Positions 16,742 through 25,361 of a DNA stretch of 40,903 nucleotides are shown here, one piece after another. The stretch comes from Chloroflexota bacterium (GTDB taxonomy: Bacteria; Chloroflexota; Ktedonobacteria; Ktedonobacterales; Ktedonobacteraceae). Both the position numbers and the translations under genes were made by a program. The first letter of the stretch is position 1, and each line of letters begins with the position of its first letter. The notes beneath the pieces were generated by a model. That model had not been told where the DNA came from. It saw nothing but the letters and a program-made list of their open reading frames with translations, and did not search any database. The stretch spans positions 2,700 to 43,602 of the forward strand of contig VBHI01000204.1 of the NCBI GenBank assembly GCA_005881495.1, in the 5' to 3' direction.

Positions 16742-17992
16742 ATGAAGACTATACTAAATCCCTTCCACATGGCAGTTCAGCAGTTTGAGTTAGCCGCTGA
16801 CAAGCTTAACCTCTCAGAGGATATGCGGGAAATACTGCGAGAGCCCAAACGGGAACTTACTGTCAATTTCCCAGTCCGTTTAGACAACGGCCGTATCAAA
16901 ACATTTACCGGCTATCGTGTTCAACACAACGTCAATCGCGGCCCAGCAAAGGGTGGTATCCGTTACGGTCCAGATGTGACACTCGATGAGGTCAAGGCAT
17001 TGGCAATGTGGATGTCCTGGAAAACTGCCGTCGTTGGCATCCCCTTTGGCGGCGCCAAAGGTGGCGTCATCTGCGATCCCAAAACAATGAGCCCGGCGGA
17101 GTTGGAGCGCCTGACTCGCCGCTATGCAACTGAGATATCTATTATTATTGGGCCCCGTAGCGATATCCCTGCTCCTGACGTCAATACAAACTCTCAAGTG
17201 ATGGCCTGGATCATGGATACCTACTCCATGCATGAGGGTTTCTCCAGTCCCGCTGTGGTGACTGGCAAGCCGCTTTCCATTGGAGGGAGTGAAGGACGCA
17301 ATGATGCTACCGCTACAGGTGTATTATTCGTTACCCGCCAGGCCGCCAGGCGCATCGGAATGCCCTTGCAGGGAGCACATGTCAGTATCCAGGGCTTTGG
17401 TAATGCTGGCTCCATCGCCGCTCGGCTTTTCCATAACGAGGGATGCAAAATTGTAGCCGTGAGCGATACTGGTGGTGGTATCTATAACGAGTCTGGCCTT
17501 GATCCATCTTCTGTCCTGCGCCACAAGCAGGAACGGGGTAGTGTTGTAGGCTTCCCTCGCGCCCAGATGATAGGTGCGCACGAAGTGCTAGAAGTTCCTT
17601 GCGACATACTTATCCCTGCGGCGACTGAAGGGGTAATCACTGCGGCTAATGCTGACCGAGTCCTTGCTCGTATCGTTGCCGAAGCCGCCAATGGTCCAAC
17701 CACTCCTGAAGCGGACGACATCCTCTTGAGGAAGAACGTGGTAGTTATCCCTGATATCCTGGCGAATGCTGGCGGTGTCACCGTCAGTTACTTTGAGTGG
17801 GTACAAGATCTTCAAAGCTTCTTCTGGAGCGTTGAAGAGATTACACAGAAGCTCGAAGTAATCATGAACCGCGCTTTTGCTGCTGTAGCCGAGAAGGCCG
17901 ATCAGTATGCCTGTAACATGCGCCTCGCGGCCAGCATGTTAGCTATCTCTCGTGTAGCAGAAGCAACTCAGGTTCGCGGTATCTACCCGTAA
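16742..17992 (+). CDS. gdhA: Glu/Leu/Phe/Val dehydrogenase, probable glutamate dehydrogenase
   Basis: The 416-residue product starts at ATG 16742, with AAGGAGG 11 nt upstream. It has the dimerisation/substrate domain with GPAKGGIRYGPDV (68-80) and PFGGAKGG (101-108, catalytic Lys106), DIPAPDVNT (141-149), and a Rossmann domain with GFGNAGS (218-224). The length and motifs fit hexameric glutamate dehydrogenase, which interconverts glutamate and 2-oxoglutarate using NAD(P). A leucine or valine dehydrogenase would be shorter. It is monocistronic, with its own promoter carrying paired repeats and a strong terminator after the stop. Cofactor preference cannot be judged. Confidence 0.93.
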   Translation: MKTILNPFHMAVQQFELAADKLNLSEDMREILREPKRELTVNFPVRLDNGRIKTFTGYRVQHNVNRGPAKGGIRYGPDVTLDEVKALAMWMSWKTAVVGIPFGGAKGGVICDPKTMSPAELERLTRRYATEISIIIGPRSDIPAPDVNTNSQVMAWIMDTYSMHEGFSSPAVVTGKPLSIGGSEGRNDATATGVLFVTRQAARRIGMPLQGAHVSIQGFGNAGSIAARLFHNEGCKIVAVSDTGGGIYNESGLDPSSVLRHKQERGSVVGFPRAQMIGAHEVLEVPCDILIPAATEGVITAANADRVLARIVAEAANGPTTPEADDILLRKNVVVIPDILANAGGVTVSYFEWVQDLQSFFWSVEEITQKLEVIMNRAFAAVAEKADQYACNMRLAASMLAISRVAEATQVRGIYP

Positions 17993-18012
17993 TCCCCCTG
18001 CAGGCTTTAATG

Positions 18013-18066
18013 AAGAGCAGGTTCTTCAACAGCAGTCATGACTGCTGTTGAAGAACCTGCTCTTTT
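18013..18066. terminator. Terminator with a perfect 52-bp palindrome
   Basis: Bases 18013-18064 form an uninterrupted palindrome (26 bp per arm, centre CATG) followed by T residues (18063-18066). It lies between the convergent gdh and acidic-protein genes, 20 bp after the gdh stop, and could stop transcription from both sides. Confidence 0.8.
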
Positions 18067-18070
18067 GTGC

Positions 18071-18646
18071 TTAAAAACCGCGTCGCGGTTCGCGCTTACC
18101 CGTCTTCTTGGGAGGTATCTTGGCCGATACTCCTCTGGGTTTAGGTTTCTTCTTTCCTCGTCCGGCATTCCAGTTCAAGTCATCCTCCTCCTCCTCCTCG
18201 TCCAGCTCTTCAAGGAAATCCTCTTCTTCAACGTCTTCTACTTCAACGTCTTCTAAAGGAACTTCATCTTCTAAAAGCTCTTCGCTGGAAGCAAAATCCA
18301 TTTCAGGGATTTCAGCCTCATCCACAACAATATTCGGAATTTCCTCATCCTCTACTTCATTTTCCAGGTCCAAATCATCGAATTCAGGTTCTGCGTACTC
18401 GTCGGCATCGAATTCAGGCTCGACCTCAGGGTGTGCAATGGTTTCTTCGTAATCGTGAGAGATAGCTGCACTGCTATTGCGCCCAGGCTTACGCAGTATT
18501 GCAGGCTCCAACTCTTGTTCATACGTGTCTAATTCGTCATTTGCCTTGGGCGCACCTATTATCTTGCGCCCCGCGGCCACATCAAGCCAAAACTGGGAAT
18601 AGTAATGAGTTCGCTCTGATTCTTTCTCGCTCTCTTTTCTTGTCAT
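18071..18646 (-). CDS. Acidic, low-complexity hypothetical protein with basic C-terminal tail
   Basis: ATG 18646 is chosen because GGAG lies 7 nt upstream; the frame extends to a TTG at 18688. The 191-residue product has a polar N-terminus with RTHYYSQFWLDVAAGRKIIG (about 12-31), then a long acidic region (about 75-165, with runs of Glu and Asp such as DEEEEEDD), then a Lys/Arg/Pro tail (GRGKKKPKPRG...KREPRRGF). No signal peptide or membrane segment is seen. The charge segregation suggests an intrinsically disordered protein binding a nucleic acid or a basic partner. No family is recognised. A near-consensus promoter lies at 18892-18920, giving a leader of about 240 nt. Confidence 0.65.
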   Translation of the reverse strand: MTRKESEKESERTHYYSQFWLDVAAGRKIIGAPKANDELDTYEQELEPAILRKPGRNSSAAISHDYEETIAHPEVEPEFDADEYAEPEFDDLDLENEVEDEEIPNIVVDEAEIPEMDFASSEELLEDEVPLEDVEVEDVEEEDFLEELDEEEEEDDLNWNAGRGKKKPKPRGVSAKIPPKKTGKREPRRGF

Positions 18647-18705
18647 TGACCAACTCCACGGCGCACTATAGTTGAAATGTGGCTTCAACTACTCCCCAGA
18701 CGTCT

Positions 18706-18789
18706 TTATCTCGTATTCGGACAGGGAGGCACCGTTCCTCCTTTCGTTATGTATGCCACTGCTCCTGGGCATACCCAGCCACAATACAC
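18706..18789 (-). CDS. Possible 27-codon leader ORF upstream of the acidic-protein gene
   Basis: On the minus strand a GTG at 18789 has AGGAGG (18804-18799) 9 nt upstream and opens a 27-codon frame (MYCGWVCPGAVAYITKGGTV..., three Cys) ending in TAA at 18706. It lies inside the predicted long leader of the acidic-protein gene, about 60 nt before that start. It is too short for statistical support, so a chance ORF is possible. Confidence 0.25.
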   Translation of the reverse strand: MYCGWVCPGAVAYITKGGTVPPCPNTR

Positions 18790-18891
18790 AGGCCTGGACC
18801 TCCTGTGATCGTGCTTTTTCTACACATTAAAAACGTTCATCTATTTCAGCCTGGGATACCTGCCTGATTTGAGCATGGTATCTACATCATC

Positions 18892-18920
18892 ATAATAGAA
18901 AGAATGCTTAAAACTGTCAA
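18892..18920 (-). promoter_or_regulatory. Near-consensus minus-strand promoter with long leader
   Basis: On the minus strand: TTGACA (18920-18915), 17 bp, TATTAT (18897-18892). It reads toward the acidic-protein gene 240 nt away. It is back to back with the dxs promoter. Confidence 0.65.
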
Positions 18921-19006
18921 GAAGGAAATTTATCATGTAGTTCGGCCTGTAAAGAAGGTTGAGAGGGTGTCAAGCCCTCATGTGCATGAATTTTAGTTTG
19001 AGATGT

Positions 19007-19035
19007 TTGCGATGCTACACAAATGTCCGTATAAT
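19007..19035 (+). promoter_or_regulatory. Promoter of dxs
   Basis: TTGCGA (19007-19012), 17 bp, TATAAT (19030-19035). It gives a leader of about 140 nt with no recognisable riboswitch. Confidence 0.55.
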
Positions 19036-19180
19036 ACGATGTGAGTTATTATTCAGGCCCTTTATCATTTTTTTCAGCGTCATAATTGTATACTTATGAT
19101 AGTATTGATTGGTTTCCACTGGTCGCCTGGTGTCTTTCCGGGCATAGTAGGGAACCGAGATGTAGTATTGGAGGAAACCG

Positions 19181-21124
19181 TTGACGAGAATACTCGACAG
19201 CATTGATAGCCCACAACAGTTGCGTACCTTGACAACTGCGCAAATGGAGCAGTTGGCAGAAGAAATCCGGCACGAAATTATTGAAAAAGTTTCAGTGAAG
19301 GGTGGTCATTTGGCCCCCAACCTGGGCGTCGTTGAATTAACAATGGCACTGCACTATGTCTTCGATACCCCAAAAGATTTGCTCGTGTGGGATATTGGAC
19401 ATCAGGCATATGTACATAAACTTTTGACAGGTCGTCGTGATCGTTTTCATACTATTCGCCAGTTCGGTGGCCTCTCAGGCTATCTCCGTCGCGAAGAAAG
19501 CTCTTATGACGTTTTTGGTGCCAGCCACGCCAGCACATCCATCTCAGCTGCCCTCGGTTTAGCAGTGGCACGTGACCTTCAGGGGGAGCATTTCAAAGTG
19601 GTTGCCATCATTGGTGATGGCGCCTTGACCGGAGGCATGGCCCTGGAGGCGATCAATAATGCCGGCAGTTTGAAGAAAAACCTCATCGTTGTTCTAAACG
19701 ACAATGAAAAATCGATCTCCGATAACGTTGGTGCTCTCCATCATTATCTTGGTAAACTTCGTCATGTACAGACTCTCAAGAGTTACCAACGCATGCGTGA
19801 TATGGCCAAGGGATCAATTGAGAAACTTCCGGTGCTAGGGGACAAAGCCAGGGAAGCTGCCGGGCGAGCCGAGATAAGCCTCAAAAATATCGTTTTACAT
19901 AGCAAGAGCGGCATGATTTTTGAAGAACTTGGATTCAAGTTTTTTGGCCCGTTTGATGGGCATGATCTGCCACTCATGCTGGATGTTTTTGAGAATATCA
20001 AACAGATTGAAGGACCTGTAATGGTTCAGGTCATCACAAAGAAGGGTAAAGGCTGGGAGTTTGCAGAAAAAGACTCGACAAAGTGGCATGGTCCTGGCGC
20101 ATATGATGTTACTACAGGTACCATCAAGAAAAACGCCGCTGATCCACCAACCTACACCGAGATTTTTGCCAATACATTAGTGGAATTGGCGGAGAAGGAT
20201 ATGTCAATTGTTGGTATAACTGCGGCGATGGCGGAGGGTACAGGTCTTAAAAAGATGCACCAGCGCTTCCCAGAAAGGTATTTCGATGTTGGGATCGCGG
20301 AACAGCATGCTGTCACCTTTGCTGCTGGGCTAGCAGTAGCCAATATGCGCCCTGTTGTTGCCATCTATTCGACGTTCATGCAGCGAGCCTACGACCAGAT
20401 AATTCATGATGTCTGTATGCAAAATTTACATGTTGTATTTGCCATGGATCGAGCAGGTATTGTTGGCGAAGATGGGCCTACTCAACATGGGGCATTCGAC
20501 ATAGGATATATGCGCTTGATCCCAAATATGAAGGTTATGGCTCCCAAAGACGAAAATGAACTGCGCCATATGCTCTACACTGCCATCTACATGGATGGGC
20601 CTGTCAGTCTGCGCTATCCACGGGGAAAGGGCGTCGGTGTTGCTCTCGACTCAGAGCTTCATGCACTGGAGATTGGCAAAGCAGAACTGTTGAGCCCTTC
20701 TACCCTTGAACAGGCTGAGCAGCAGGAATGTGCCATTCTTGCCTATGGATCAACTGTTGCCCAGGCGGAGCTGGCAGCAAAGGAACTGGCGGAAGAGGGT
20801 ATTGCTGTGGCGGTCGTCAATGCCCGTTGGGCCAAGCCGCTTGACGCGGAAATGATCATTCGTCTGGCGCAAGGAACGCGCCGACTGGTGACTATAGAAG
20901 ATCATGTTGTTACCGGTGGCTTTGGCAGTGCCGTGTTGGAGCTTTTAGAAAGCAAAGGCATACATGACATTGATGTAAGGGTTATCGGTTGTCCCGATAA
21001 ACCGATTGAGCATGGCGCCCCTTCGATCCTTAAAGAACTGTACGGTCTCTCGTCGTCACACCTCAAGGATGTCGTTCGCAACATGGTCCGTACCGAATCT
21101 AAAGGATATGAACTGGCCCAGTGA
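19181..21124 (+). CDS. dxs: 1-deoxy-D-xylulose-5-phosphate synthase
   Basis: The start is TTG 19181, with GGAGG 6 nt upstream. The 647-residue product condenses pyruvate and glyceraldehyde-3-phosphate to DXP, the first step of the MEP isoprenoid pathway. Landmarks are GGHLAPNLGVVELT (41-54), DIGHQAYVHKLLTGR, the thiamine-diphosphate motif GDGALTGG (145-152) with AINN downstream, and the second-domain DVGIAEQHAVTFAAGLA carrying the activating Glu. The C-terminal transketolase domain is complete. It is convergent with an ABC ATPase gene and lies only 1 kb upstream of the rpsB-ispG block that holds dxr and ispG. Confidence 0.96.
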   Translation: MTRILDSIDSPQQLRTLTTAQMEQLAEEIRHEIIEKVSVKGGHLAPNLGVVELTMALHYVFDTPKDLLVWDIGHQAYVHKLLTGRRDRFHTIRQFGGLSGYLRREESSYDVFGASHASTSISAALGLAVARDLQGEHFKVVAIIGDGALTGGMALEAINNAGSLKKNLIVVLNDNEKSISDNVGALHHYLGKLRHVQTLKSYQRMRDMAKGSIEKLPVLGDKAREAAGRAEISLKNIVLHSKSGMIFEELGFKFFGPFDGHDLPLMLDVFENIKQIEGPVMVQVITKKGKGWEFAEKDSTKWHGPGAYDVTTGTIKKNAADPPTYTEIFANTLVELAEKDMSIVGITAAMAEGTGLKKMHQRFPERYFDVGIAEQHAVTFAAGLAVANMRPVVAIYSTFMQRAYDQIIHDVCMQNLHVVFAMDRAGIVGEDGPTQHGAFDIGYMRLIPNMKVMAPKDENELRHMLYTAIYMDGPVSLRYPRGKGVGVALDSELHALEIGKAELLSPSTLEQAEQQECAILAYGSTVAQAELAAKELAEEGIAVAVVNARWAKPLDAEMIIRLAQGTRRLVTIEDHVVTGGFGSAVLELLESKGIHDIDVRVIGCPDKPIEHGAPSILKELYGLSSSHLKDVVRNMVRTESKGYELAQ

Positions 21125-21190
21125 CAAGCTGTCAAGTAATCAGCTGTTTAGGAGGAGGCGCTGCAAAACCTCGCGCCTTCTCCCGTTTCG

Positions 21191-21874
21191 TTATTTGTCG
21201 CTTGATACAATCTGTCCATCGCGCATGGTAATAATGCGGTTCGCCAGTTTCCCCACCTCCAACGCGTGAGTGACAAGCACGAACGTCTGCCCGTTCTCGC
21301 GGTTGAGCCGGCAGAGCAGATCTAATATCTCCTGCGCGTTTTCGCTATCGAGATTTCCCGTCGGCTCGTCTGCCCACACAATAGCAGGGTCGTTCGTCAA
21401 GGCGCGCGCAATTGTCACTCGCTGTCGCTGTCCCCCTGAAAGTTCGGCTGGACGATGCCTGGCTCGGTCGGCCAGTCCTACTCGCTTTAACATCTCCAGG
21501 GCGCGTTTGCGTGCCTTGCTGCCCGGCACCCGAGAGATCAGCAGCGGAAGTTCTACGTTTTCCACGGCAGAAAGGACAGGCAGGAGGTTGAAGTCCTGAA
21601 AGATAAAGCCCATGTGTCTTGCGCGGTAGGCAGTACGTTCGTTATCGCTTAACTCACGCAGGTTGTCCCCCTGGATAAAAATGGTACCCTCGTCAATGGT
21701 ATCCAAACCCGAAAGGCAGTTCAACAACGTCGTTTTGCCGCAGCCGCTCGGCCCCATAATAGCCACCATCTCACCCGCTTCAACTGCCATATCAATTCCA
21801 TTTAGCGCTTCTACGCGCTGTTGTCCCATGCGATAGATTTTCTTTACCTGTTGTGCCTCAATAATCACTGACAT
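21191..21874 (-). CDS. ABC transporter ATP-binding protein, MacB/LolD type
   Basis: The product is 227 residues from ATG 21874; the frame reaches a GTG at 21916 and the Shine-Dalgarno is weak for both. It has Walker [10 protein letters not shown] (41-49), a Q-loop in FIFQDFNLL, signature LSGGQRQR (145-152), Walker [10 protein letters not shown] (165-173) and the switch His in VTHALEV. The size and the NxxDRTAYRAR-like spacer fit the MacB/FtsE/LolD group, which energise lipoprotein, peptide or macrolide export with an FtsX-like permease. No permease gene is adjacent, so it is an orphan ATPase here. It diverges from rpsB. Confidence 0.9.
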   Translation of the reverse strand: MSVIIEAQQVKKIYRMGQQRVEALNGIDMAVEAGEMVAIMGPSGCGKTTLLNCLSGLDTIDEGTIFIQGDNLRELSDNERTAYRARHMGFIFQDFNLLPVLSAVENVELPLLISRVPGSKARKRALEMLKRVGLADRARHRPAELSGGQRQRVTIARALTNDPAIVWADEPTGNLDSENAQEILDLLCRLNRENGQTFVLVTHALEVGKLANRIITMRDGQIVSSDK

Positions 21875-21931
21875 CACTGTATTTCCATCGTCATAAACCA
21901 GGTGTGTGTGCTTCACATCTTCAAAATTTTC

Positions 21932-21960
21932 TTGCTTATTGGCACGCTATATGCTATACT
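21932..21960 (+). promoter_or_regulatory. rpsB operon promoter
   Basis: TTGCTT (21932-21937), 17 bp, TATACT (21955-21960). Transcription would start near 21967, just before a hairpin, giving a leader of about 190 nt. Confidence 0.65.
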
Positions 21961-21969
21961 ACTGAGTTA

Positions 21970-21991
21970 GCGGGAGGCAAGAATCTCCCGC
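21970..21991 (+). promoter_or_regulatory. Hairpin at the 5' end of the rpsB leader
   Basis: GCGGGAG (21970-21976), 8-nt loop, CTCCCGC (21985-21991). No T run follows, so it is more likely a 5'-end stabiliser or a regulatory structure than a terminator. The octamer GCGGGAGG recurs at the base of the stem after rpsB. Confidence 0.5.
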
Positions 21992-22155
21992 ATATGTGTG
22001 ATTTATAGTAATCACATGCTAAGTACACACGCTCTCTGAACAGCGGAAACCCTGGTGCCCTTTGGTTTTGTCTTAAGGATACTACAAATTGTGAGGATAC
22101 AGCAATTTGCGTTGATGGAGAAGAGAGCGGAGGATCAATAAGGGAGGATCCATTT

Positions 22156-23022
22156 TTGGCAAATATTATCTCAATGAAGCAGCTTCTGGAAGCGGGCGTA
22201 CACTTCGGACATCAGACCCGCCGCTGGAACCCCAAAATGCAGCCCTTCATTTTTATGGATCGCAATGGCATCCATATCATCGACTTGCAACAGACGGTTA
22301 CGCGCCTCAATGACGCCTACAAATTTGTCGAACAACTTGCGGCCAACGGCGAAACTATCCTCTTTGTTGGCACCAAGAAGCAAGCACAGGAAGCTGTAGC
22401 GGAAGAAGCCAGTCGCTGCGGAATGTACTATGTGAATCAGCGCTGGCTTGGTGGAATGCTCACCAACTTCCAGACGATTCAATCACGTATCAAATATCTG
22501 CGTGACCTGGAGGCTCGCAAAGAGCGCGGTGATTTCGAGCGATTACCTAAAAAAGAAGTACAGCGTTTGCAGGACGATATGAATCGGCTGGAGCGCATCC
22601 TTGGCGGTATCAAGGATATGCGACGCCTGCCGAGTGCACTCTTTATCGTTGATACACGCAAAGAGCGCACGGCAGTTTTAGAGGCTCGTCGCCTGGAAAT
22701 CCCCATCATTGCTCTTGCTGACACGAACTGCGATCCCGATGAGATGGATTATCCTATTCCCGCTAATGACGACGCTATTCGCGCCGTTCGTTTGCTCTGT
22801 GCTAAGATCGCCGATGCAGTCGTTGAGGGACGTCGTGAACTGGAGGCCCGCCAGAAGGATAGCGAACCGCAAGAAATTGCAAGCAAGTCGTCAGAGACGC
22901 TTGCACCTGAAGTGAGTGAAGCTGAACTTTCAGCGGCTCCACCTGCATTGCCAATTGAGGCCGCAAAAGCTGAGACCTCTCCACCTGCTGAAACTGAACT
23001 CGTTGCAGAAGAGGCATTCTAA
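22156..23022 (+). CDS. rpsB: 30S ribosomal protein S2
   Basis: The start is TTG 22156, with GGGAGG 8 nt upstream. The 288-residue product has the S2 signature ([54 protein letters not shown]). Residues from about 230 on form an Ala/Glu/Pro/Ser-rich extension beyond the usual S2 end, as in several phyla with long S2 tails. S2 binds the small subunit near bS1 and late in assembly. This is the first gene of the rpsB-tsf-pyrH-frr-uppS-cdsA-dxr-rseP-ispG cluster, with its own promoter and a structured leader. Confidence 0.97.
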   Translation: MANIISMKQLLEAGVHFGHQTRRWNPKMQPFIFMDRNGIHIIDLQQTVTRLNDAYKFVEQLAANGETILFVGTKKQAQEAVAEEASRCGMYYVNQRWLGGMLTNFQTIQSRIKYLRDLEARKERGDFERLPKKEVQRLQDDMNRLERILGGIKDMRRLPSALFIVDTRKERTAVLEARRLEIPIIALADTNCDPDEMDYPIPANDDAIRAVRLLCAKIADAVVEGRRELEARQKDSEPQEIASKSSETLAPEVSEAELSAAPPALPIEAAKAETSPPAETELVAEEAF

Positions 23023-23036
23023 AAAAAGAATTTTAC

Positions 23037-23100
23037 TGGCGGGAGGTCAGGGGTGGATCCGGTGAAGAGGAATTTCACGCCGGTCCTCCTGCCTCCCGCT
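23037..23100 (+). other. Large structured stem-loop between rpsB and tsf
   Basis: GCGGGAGG-T-CAGG (23039-23051) pairs with CCTGCCTCCCGC (23089-23100) with one bulged T. Inside, GGATCCG and GTGAA pair with TTCAC and CGGTCC around a 7-nt loop. No T run follows. It may be an attenuator, a processing site or a protein-binding RNA. The rest of the gap to tsf (23101-23274) holds only a weak promoter candidate, TTGGAG-19 bp-TATACT (23142-23172). Confidence 0.6.
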
Positions 23101-23274
23101 TCTTAGTGTACGTGGCATATCGCCTTCGGCTGGAATCGGGCTTGGAGTAATACATGCAGAATAATGTATACTTGTCAAGCACTCGGAACCCCAAAAAATG
23201 GACAGAGGTAACTGTACTTCTAACTACCATCTGAGTAGAATACAAAAGTAAGACTGAGGAGATGAAGAAACGTT

Positions 23275-23877
23275 ATGAACTACGTGGCGGCAGATGTAAA
23301 AAAGTTGCGTGAGGAAACTGGCGCAACATTTGCTGATTGTAAAAACGCTTTGAACGACGCTGCGAACTGGGATGAGGCGCTCAAGATCATTGATGCGAAG
23401 CGTGATAGGAAAGCAGAAAAGATGCAAGTGGCTGATCGTGAAACGAAACAGGGCGGTATCTTTTCCTATATCCACCACAACCACAGCGTAGGCGTATTGC
23501 TGGAGCTGAATTGCAGCACAGACTTTGTGGCACGCAGCGAAGCCTTCCGCAAACTTGCGAGCGAGTTGGCGCTGCAAATTGCTGGGGCGCATCCTGTCCC
23601 CGGGTACATCAATTATGAAAATGTTCCGCCTGAGGTCATTGAACAGGCCAGAAGGGAAATTGCGGAGGACCCTTCTATGGAGCGAGTTCCCGTAGAGAAG
23701 CAAGAGGAGGTCATTCACAAAAAACTGAAAAAGAACCTGGGTGAGCAGGTATTGATGATGCAACCCTGGGTCAAAGATGATACAGTCGTCGTCGGTGACC
23801 TTGTACGTAGGGTGATTGCTGAAACTGGCGAGAATATAGTCCTGCGGCGCTTCAGTCGCTTTGAACTGGGTAAGTAG
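23275..23877 (+). CDS. tsf: Elongation factor Ts
   Basis: The 200-residue product has the N-terminal UBA-like domain ([23 protein letters not shown], 4-26) and [19 protein letters not shown] (about 77-95), the EF-Tu-contacting signature. It is a short form like that of Thermus, lacking the second half of the core seen in the 280-residue enterobacterial protein. EF-Ts exchanges GDP for GTP on EF-Tu. GAGGAG lies 13 nt upstream of the ATG and GAAG closer in. It sits between rpsB and pyrH as in most bacteria, but with an unusually long, structured gap from rpsB. Confidence 0.95.
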   Translation: MNYVAADVKKLREETGATFADCKNALNDAANWDEALKIIDAKRDRKAEKMQVADRETKQGGIFSYIHHNHSVGVLLELNCSTDFVARSEAFRKLASELALQIAGAHPVPGYINYENVPPEVIEQARREIAEDPSMERVPVEKQEEVIHKKLKKNLGEQVLMMQPWVKDDTVVVGDLVRRVIAETGENIVLRRFSRFELGK

Positions 23878-23885
23878 GGAGCGAA

Positions 23886-23926
23886 GACGGAAGTCCTGCG
23901 ACTTCCGTCGAGGTCCGCTGGACCTC
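23886..23926 (+). other. Two adjacent perfect hairpins between tsf and pyrH
   Basis: GACGGAAGTC-CTGC-GACTTCCGTC (23886-23909) is followed with no gap by GAGGTCC-GCT-GGACCTC (23910-23926). Both lie 8-50 nt after the tsf stop, inside the operon. No T run follows, so an RNA-processing, attenuation or REP-like role is possible. Confidence 0.7.
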
Positions 23927-23971
23927 AAAGGCGTACCCGAAAAGCTGTGTCGCATGGGAGTACAAGAAACA

Positions 23972-24730
23972 ATGTCTCAAGAGACTTCATCCCTTACCTA
24001 TCATCGTATCCTGCTCAAATTGAGTGGCGAGGCCTTATGCTCGCAAAACGTTGGTTTTGGTATAGATGCCGAGACAGTTCGCCGCATCGCGACCGAAATC
24101 AAGCGTGTGCATGACCTGGGTGTAGAGGTCGCACTTGTAATTGGTGGCGGTAATATCTGGCGAGGTGCGGACGCCGCTGCGACAGGTATTGATCGCGCTA
24201 CTGCCGATTACATGGGTATGCTGGCGACCGTAATGAACTCGCTGGCAATGCAGGATGCAATGGAAAAGTTGGGCATGGTCACGAGAGTTCAGACAGCTAT
24301 CGAAATGCCGCCAGTGGCAGAGCCGTTTATTCGCCGGCGTGCTGTGCGTCACCTGGAACTGGGGCGTGTAGTAATTCTGGCCGCGGGTAGCGGCAACCCA
24401 TTTTTTACCACTGATACTGCTGCGGCTCTGCGTGGAGTCGAACTGAATGCTCAGGTTTTACTGAAAGCAACGAAAGTGGATGGCGTCTATGACGATGATC
24501 CCATGCGTAACCCGAAAGCTCGCAAGTTCGAGGAATTGAGCTATATGCGGGCTCTGAATATGGGGCTGAAAGTTATGGATAGTACCGCTCTTTCACTATG
24601 CAAAGATAATCACCTCCCTATTGTGGTTTTTAATCTCAACCAGGAAGGTGCTTTGGAAGCCATTTTGCGTGGTGAAAAGCGGGGTTCTCTTGTCCATGAT
24701 ATGGAGGAGCCTCTCTGGGACGTACGGTAG
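23972..24730 (+). CDS. pyrH: UMP kinase
   Basis: ATG 23972 ([22 protein letters not shown]) is preferred, with GGGAG 11 nt upstream; ATG 23954 is an in-frame alternative without a Shine-Dalgarno. The 252-residue product is an amino-acid-kinase-fold enzyme converting UMP to UDP with ATP. It shows [18 protein letters not shown], the [16 protein letters not shown] block, [18 protein letters not shown] and [15 protein letters not shown]. It lies between tsf and frr, the usual order. The frame also runs upstream over the tandem hairpins and the end of tsf, which is not expected to be translated. Confidence 0.96.
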   Translation: MSQETSSLTYHRILLKLSGEALCSQNVGFGIDAETVRRIATEIKRVHDLGVEVALVIGGGNIWRGADAAATGIDRATADYMGMLATVMNSLAMQDAMEKLGMVTRVQTAIEMPPVAEPFIRRRAVRHLELGRVVILAAGSGNPFFTTDTAAALRGVELNAQVLLKATKVDGVYDDDPMRNPKARKFEELSYMRALNMGLKVMDSTALSLCKDNHLPIVVFNLNQEGALEAILRGEKRGSLVHDMEEPLWDVR

Positions 24731-24801
24731 GAGCGGCCTTAGCGTCGCTCGGATTACTGGCCGGGCACTTGTGAAGAGTGTCCCTACAAGGGAGCATTGT
24801 A

Positions 24802-25359
24802 ATGGCAGCAGATATTTTCGAGGATGCAGAAAGACGTATGCAAAAGGCAGTGGAGGCCCTGCGACAGGATTTGTCCTCTATTCGCACTGGTCGAGCCAGT
24901 GCATCCTTAGTGGAGCGAATCCAAATCGATTACTACGGGGCGCCAACGCCGATCAACCAGGTTTCTCAGATTTCTGTTCCAGAAGCGCGTCTGATTGTAA
25001 TTCAGCCGTATGAGTGGAAACTGTTAACCGATATTGAAAAGGCTATTCAGAAATCTGACCTTGGTATTAACCCAAATAACGATGGACAGGTTATTCGCCT
25101 CAATATTCCTCCCTTGAACGAGGAACGCCGCCGCGAGATGGTGAAAACTCTCCATAAGAAGTTAGATGAGCATAAAGTCGCAATTCGCAACGTTCGCCGG
25201 GACGCGCAAGACAAGTTACGTGATCGTGAAAAAAAGAAGGAAATTTCCGAGGATGAGCTTAAACGCAGCTCCGAACGGCTGCAAAAGCTTACCGATCGTT
25301 ACATCGATGAGATGGATAAGGTCGGGAAATCCAAGGAACTGGAGATTCTGGAGGTCTAA
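24802..25359 (+). CDS. frr: Ribosome recycling factor
   Basis: ATG 24802 has GGGAG 7 nt upstream; the frame extends to a GTG at 24778 that lacks a ribosome site. The 185-residue product matches RRF throughout: SSIRTGRASASLVERIQIDYYG (25-46), a central domain II, and the C-terminal helices with KKKEISEDELKRSSERLQKLTDRYI. RRF splits post-termination ribosomes together with EF-G. The length is standard. It stands between pyrH and uppS, 2 bp before uppS. Confidence 0.97.
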   Translation: MAADIFEDAERRMQKAVEALRQDLSSIRTGRASASLVERIQIDYYGAPTPINQVSQISVPEARLIVIQPYEWKLLTDIEKAIQKSDLGINPNNDGQVIRLNIPPLNEERRREMVKTLHKKLDEHKVAIRNVRRDAQDKLRDREKKKEISEDELKRSSERLQKLTDRYIDEMDKVGKSKELEILEV

Positions 25360-25361
25360 AT

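Larger units (their letters stand above)
18689..19180. other. 492-bp intergenic region between the acidic-protein gene and dxs
   Basis: It holds divergent promoters (minus 18892-18920, plus 19007-19035), a possible leader ORF and short inverted repeats such as GGAGG...CCTCC near 18724-18741 and GAGGG/CCCTC near 18962-18980. I see no tRNA, mobile element or recognisable riboswitch. Confidence 0.6.

Noticed and set aside
18108..18452. Long Ser-rich open frame on the plus strand.
   Set aside because: It is the reverse complement of the Asp/Glu-rich coding region of the minus-strand acidic gene; low-complexity codons create the shadow.
23861..23971. Longer PyrH starting inside tsf.
   Set aside because: The extension would translate through two perfect hairpins and lacks a ribosome site; UMP kinases normally begin near 23972.
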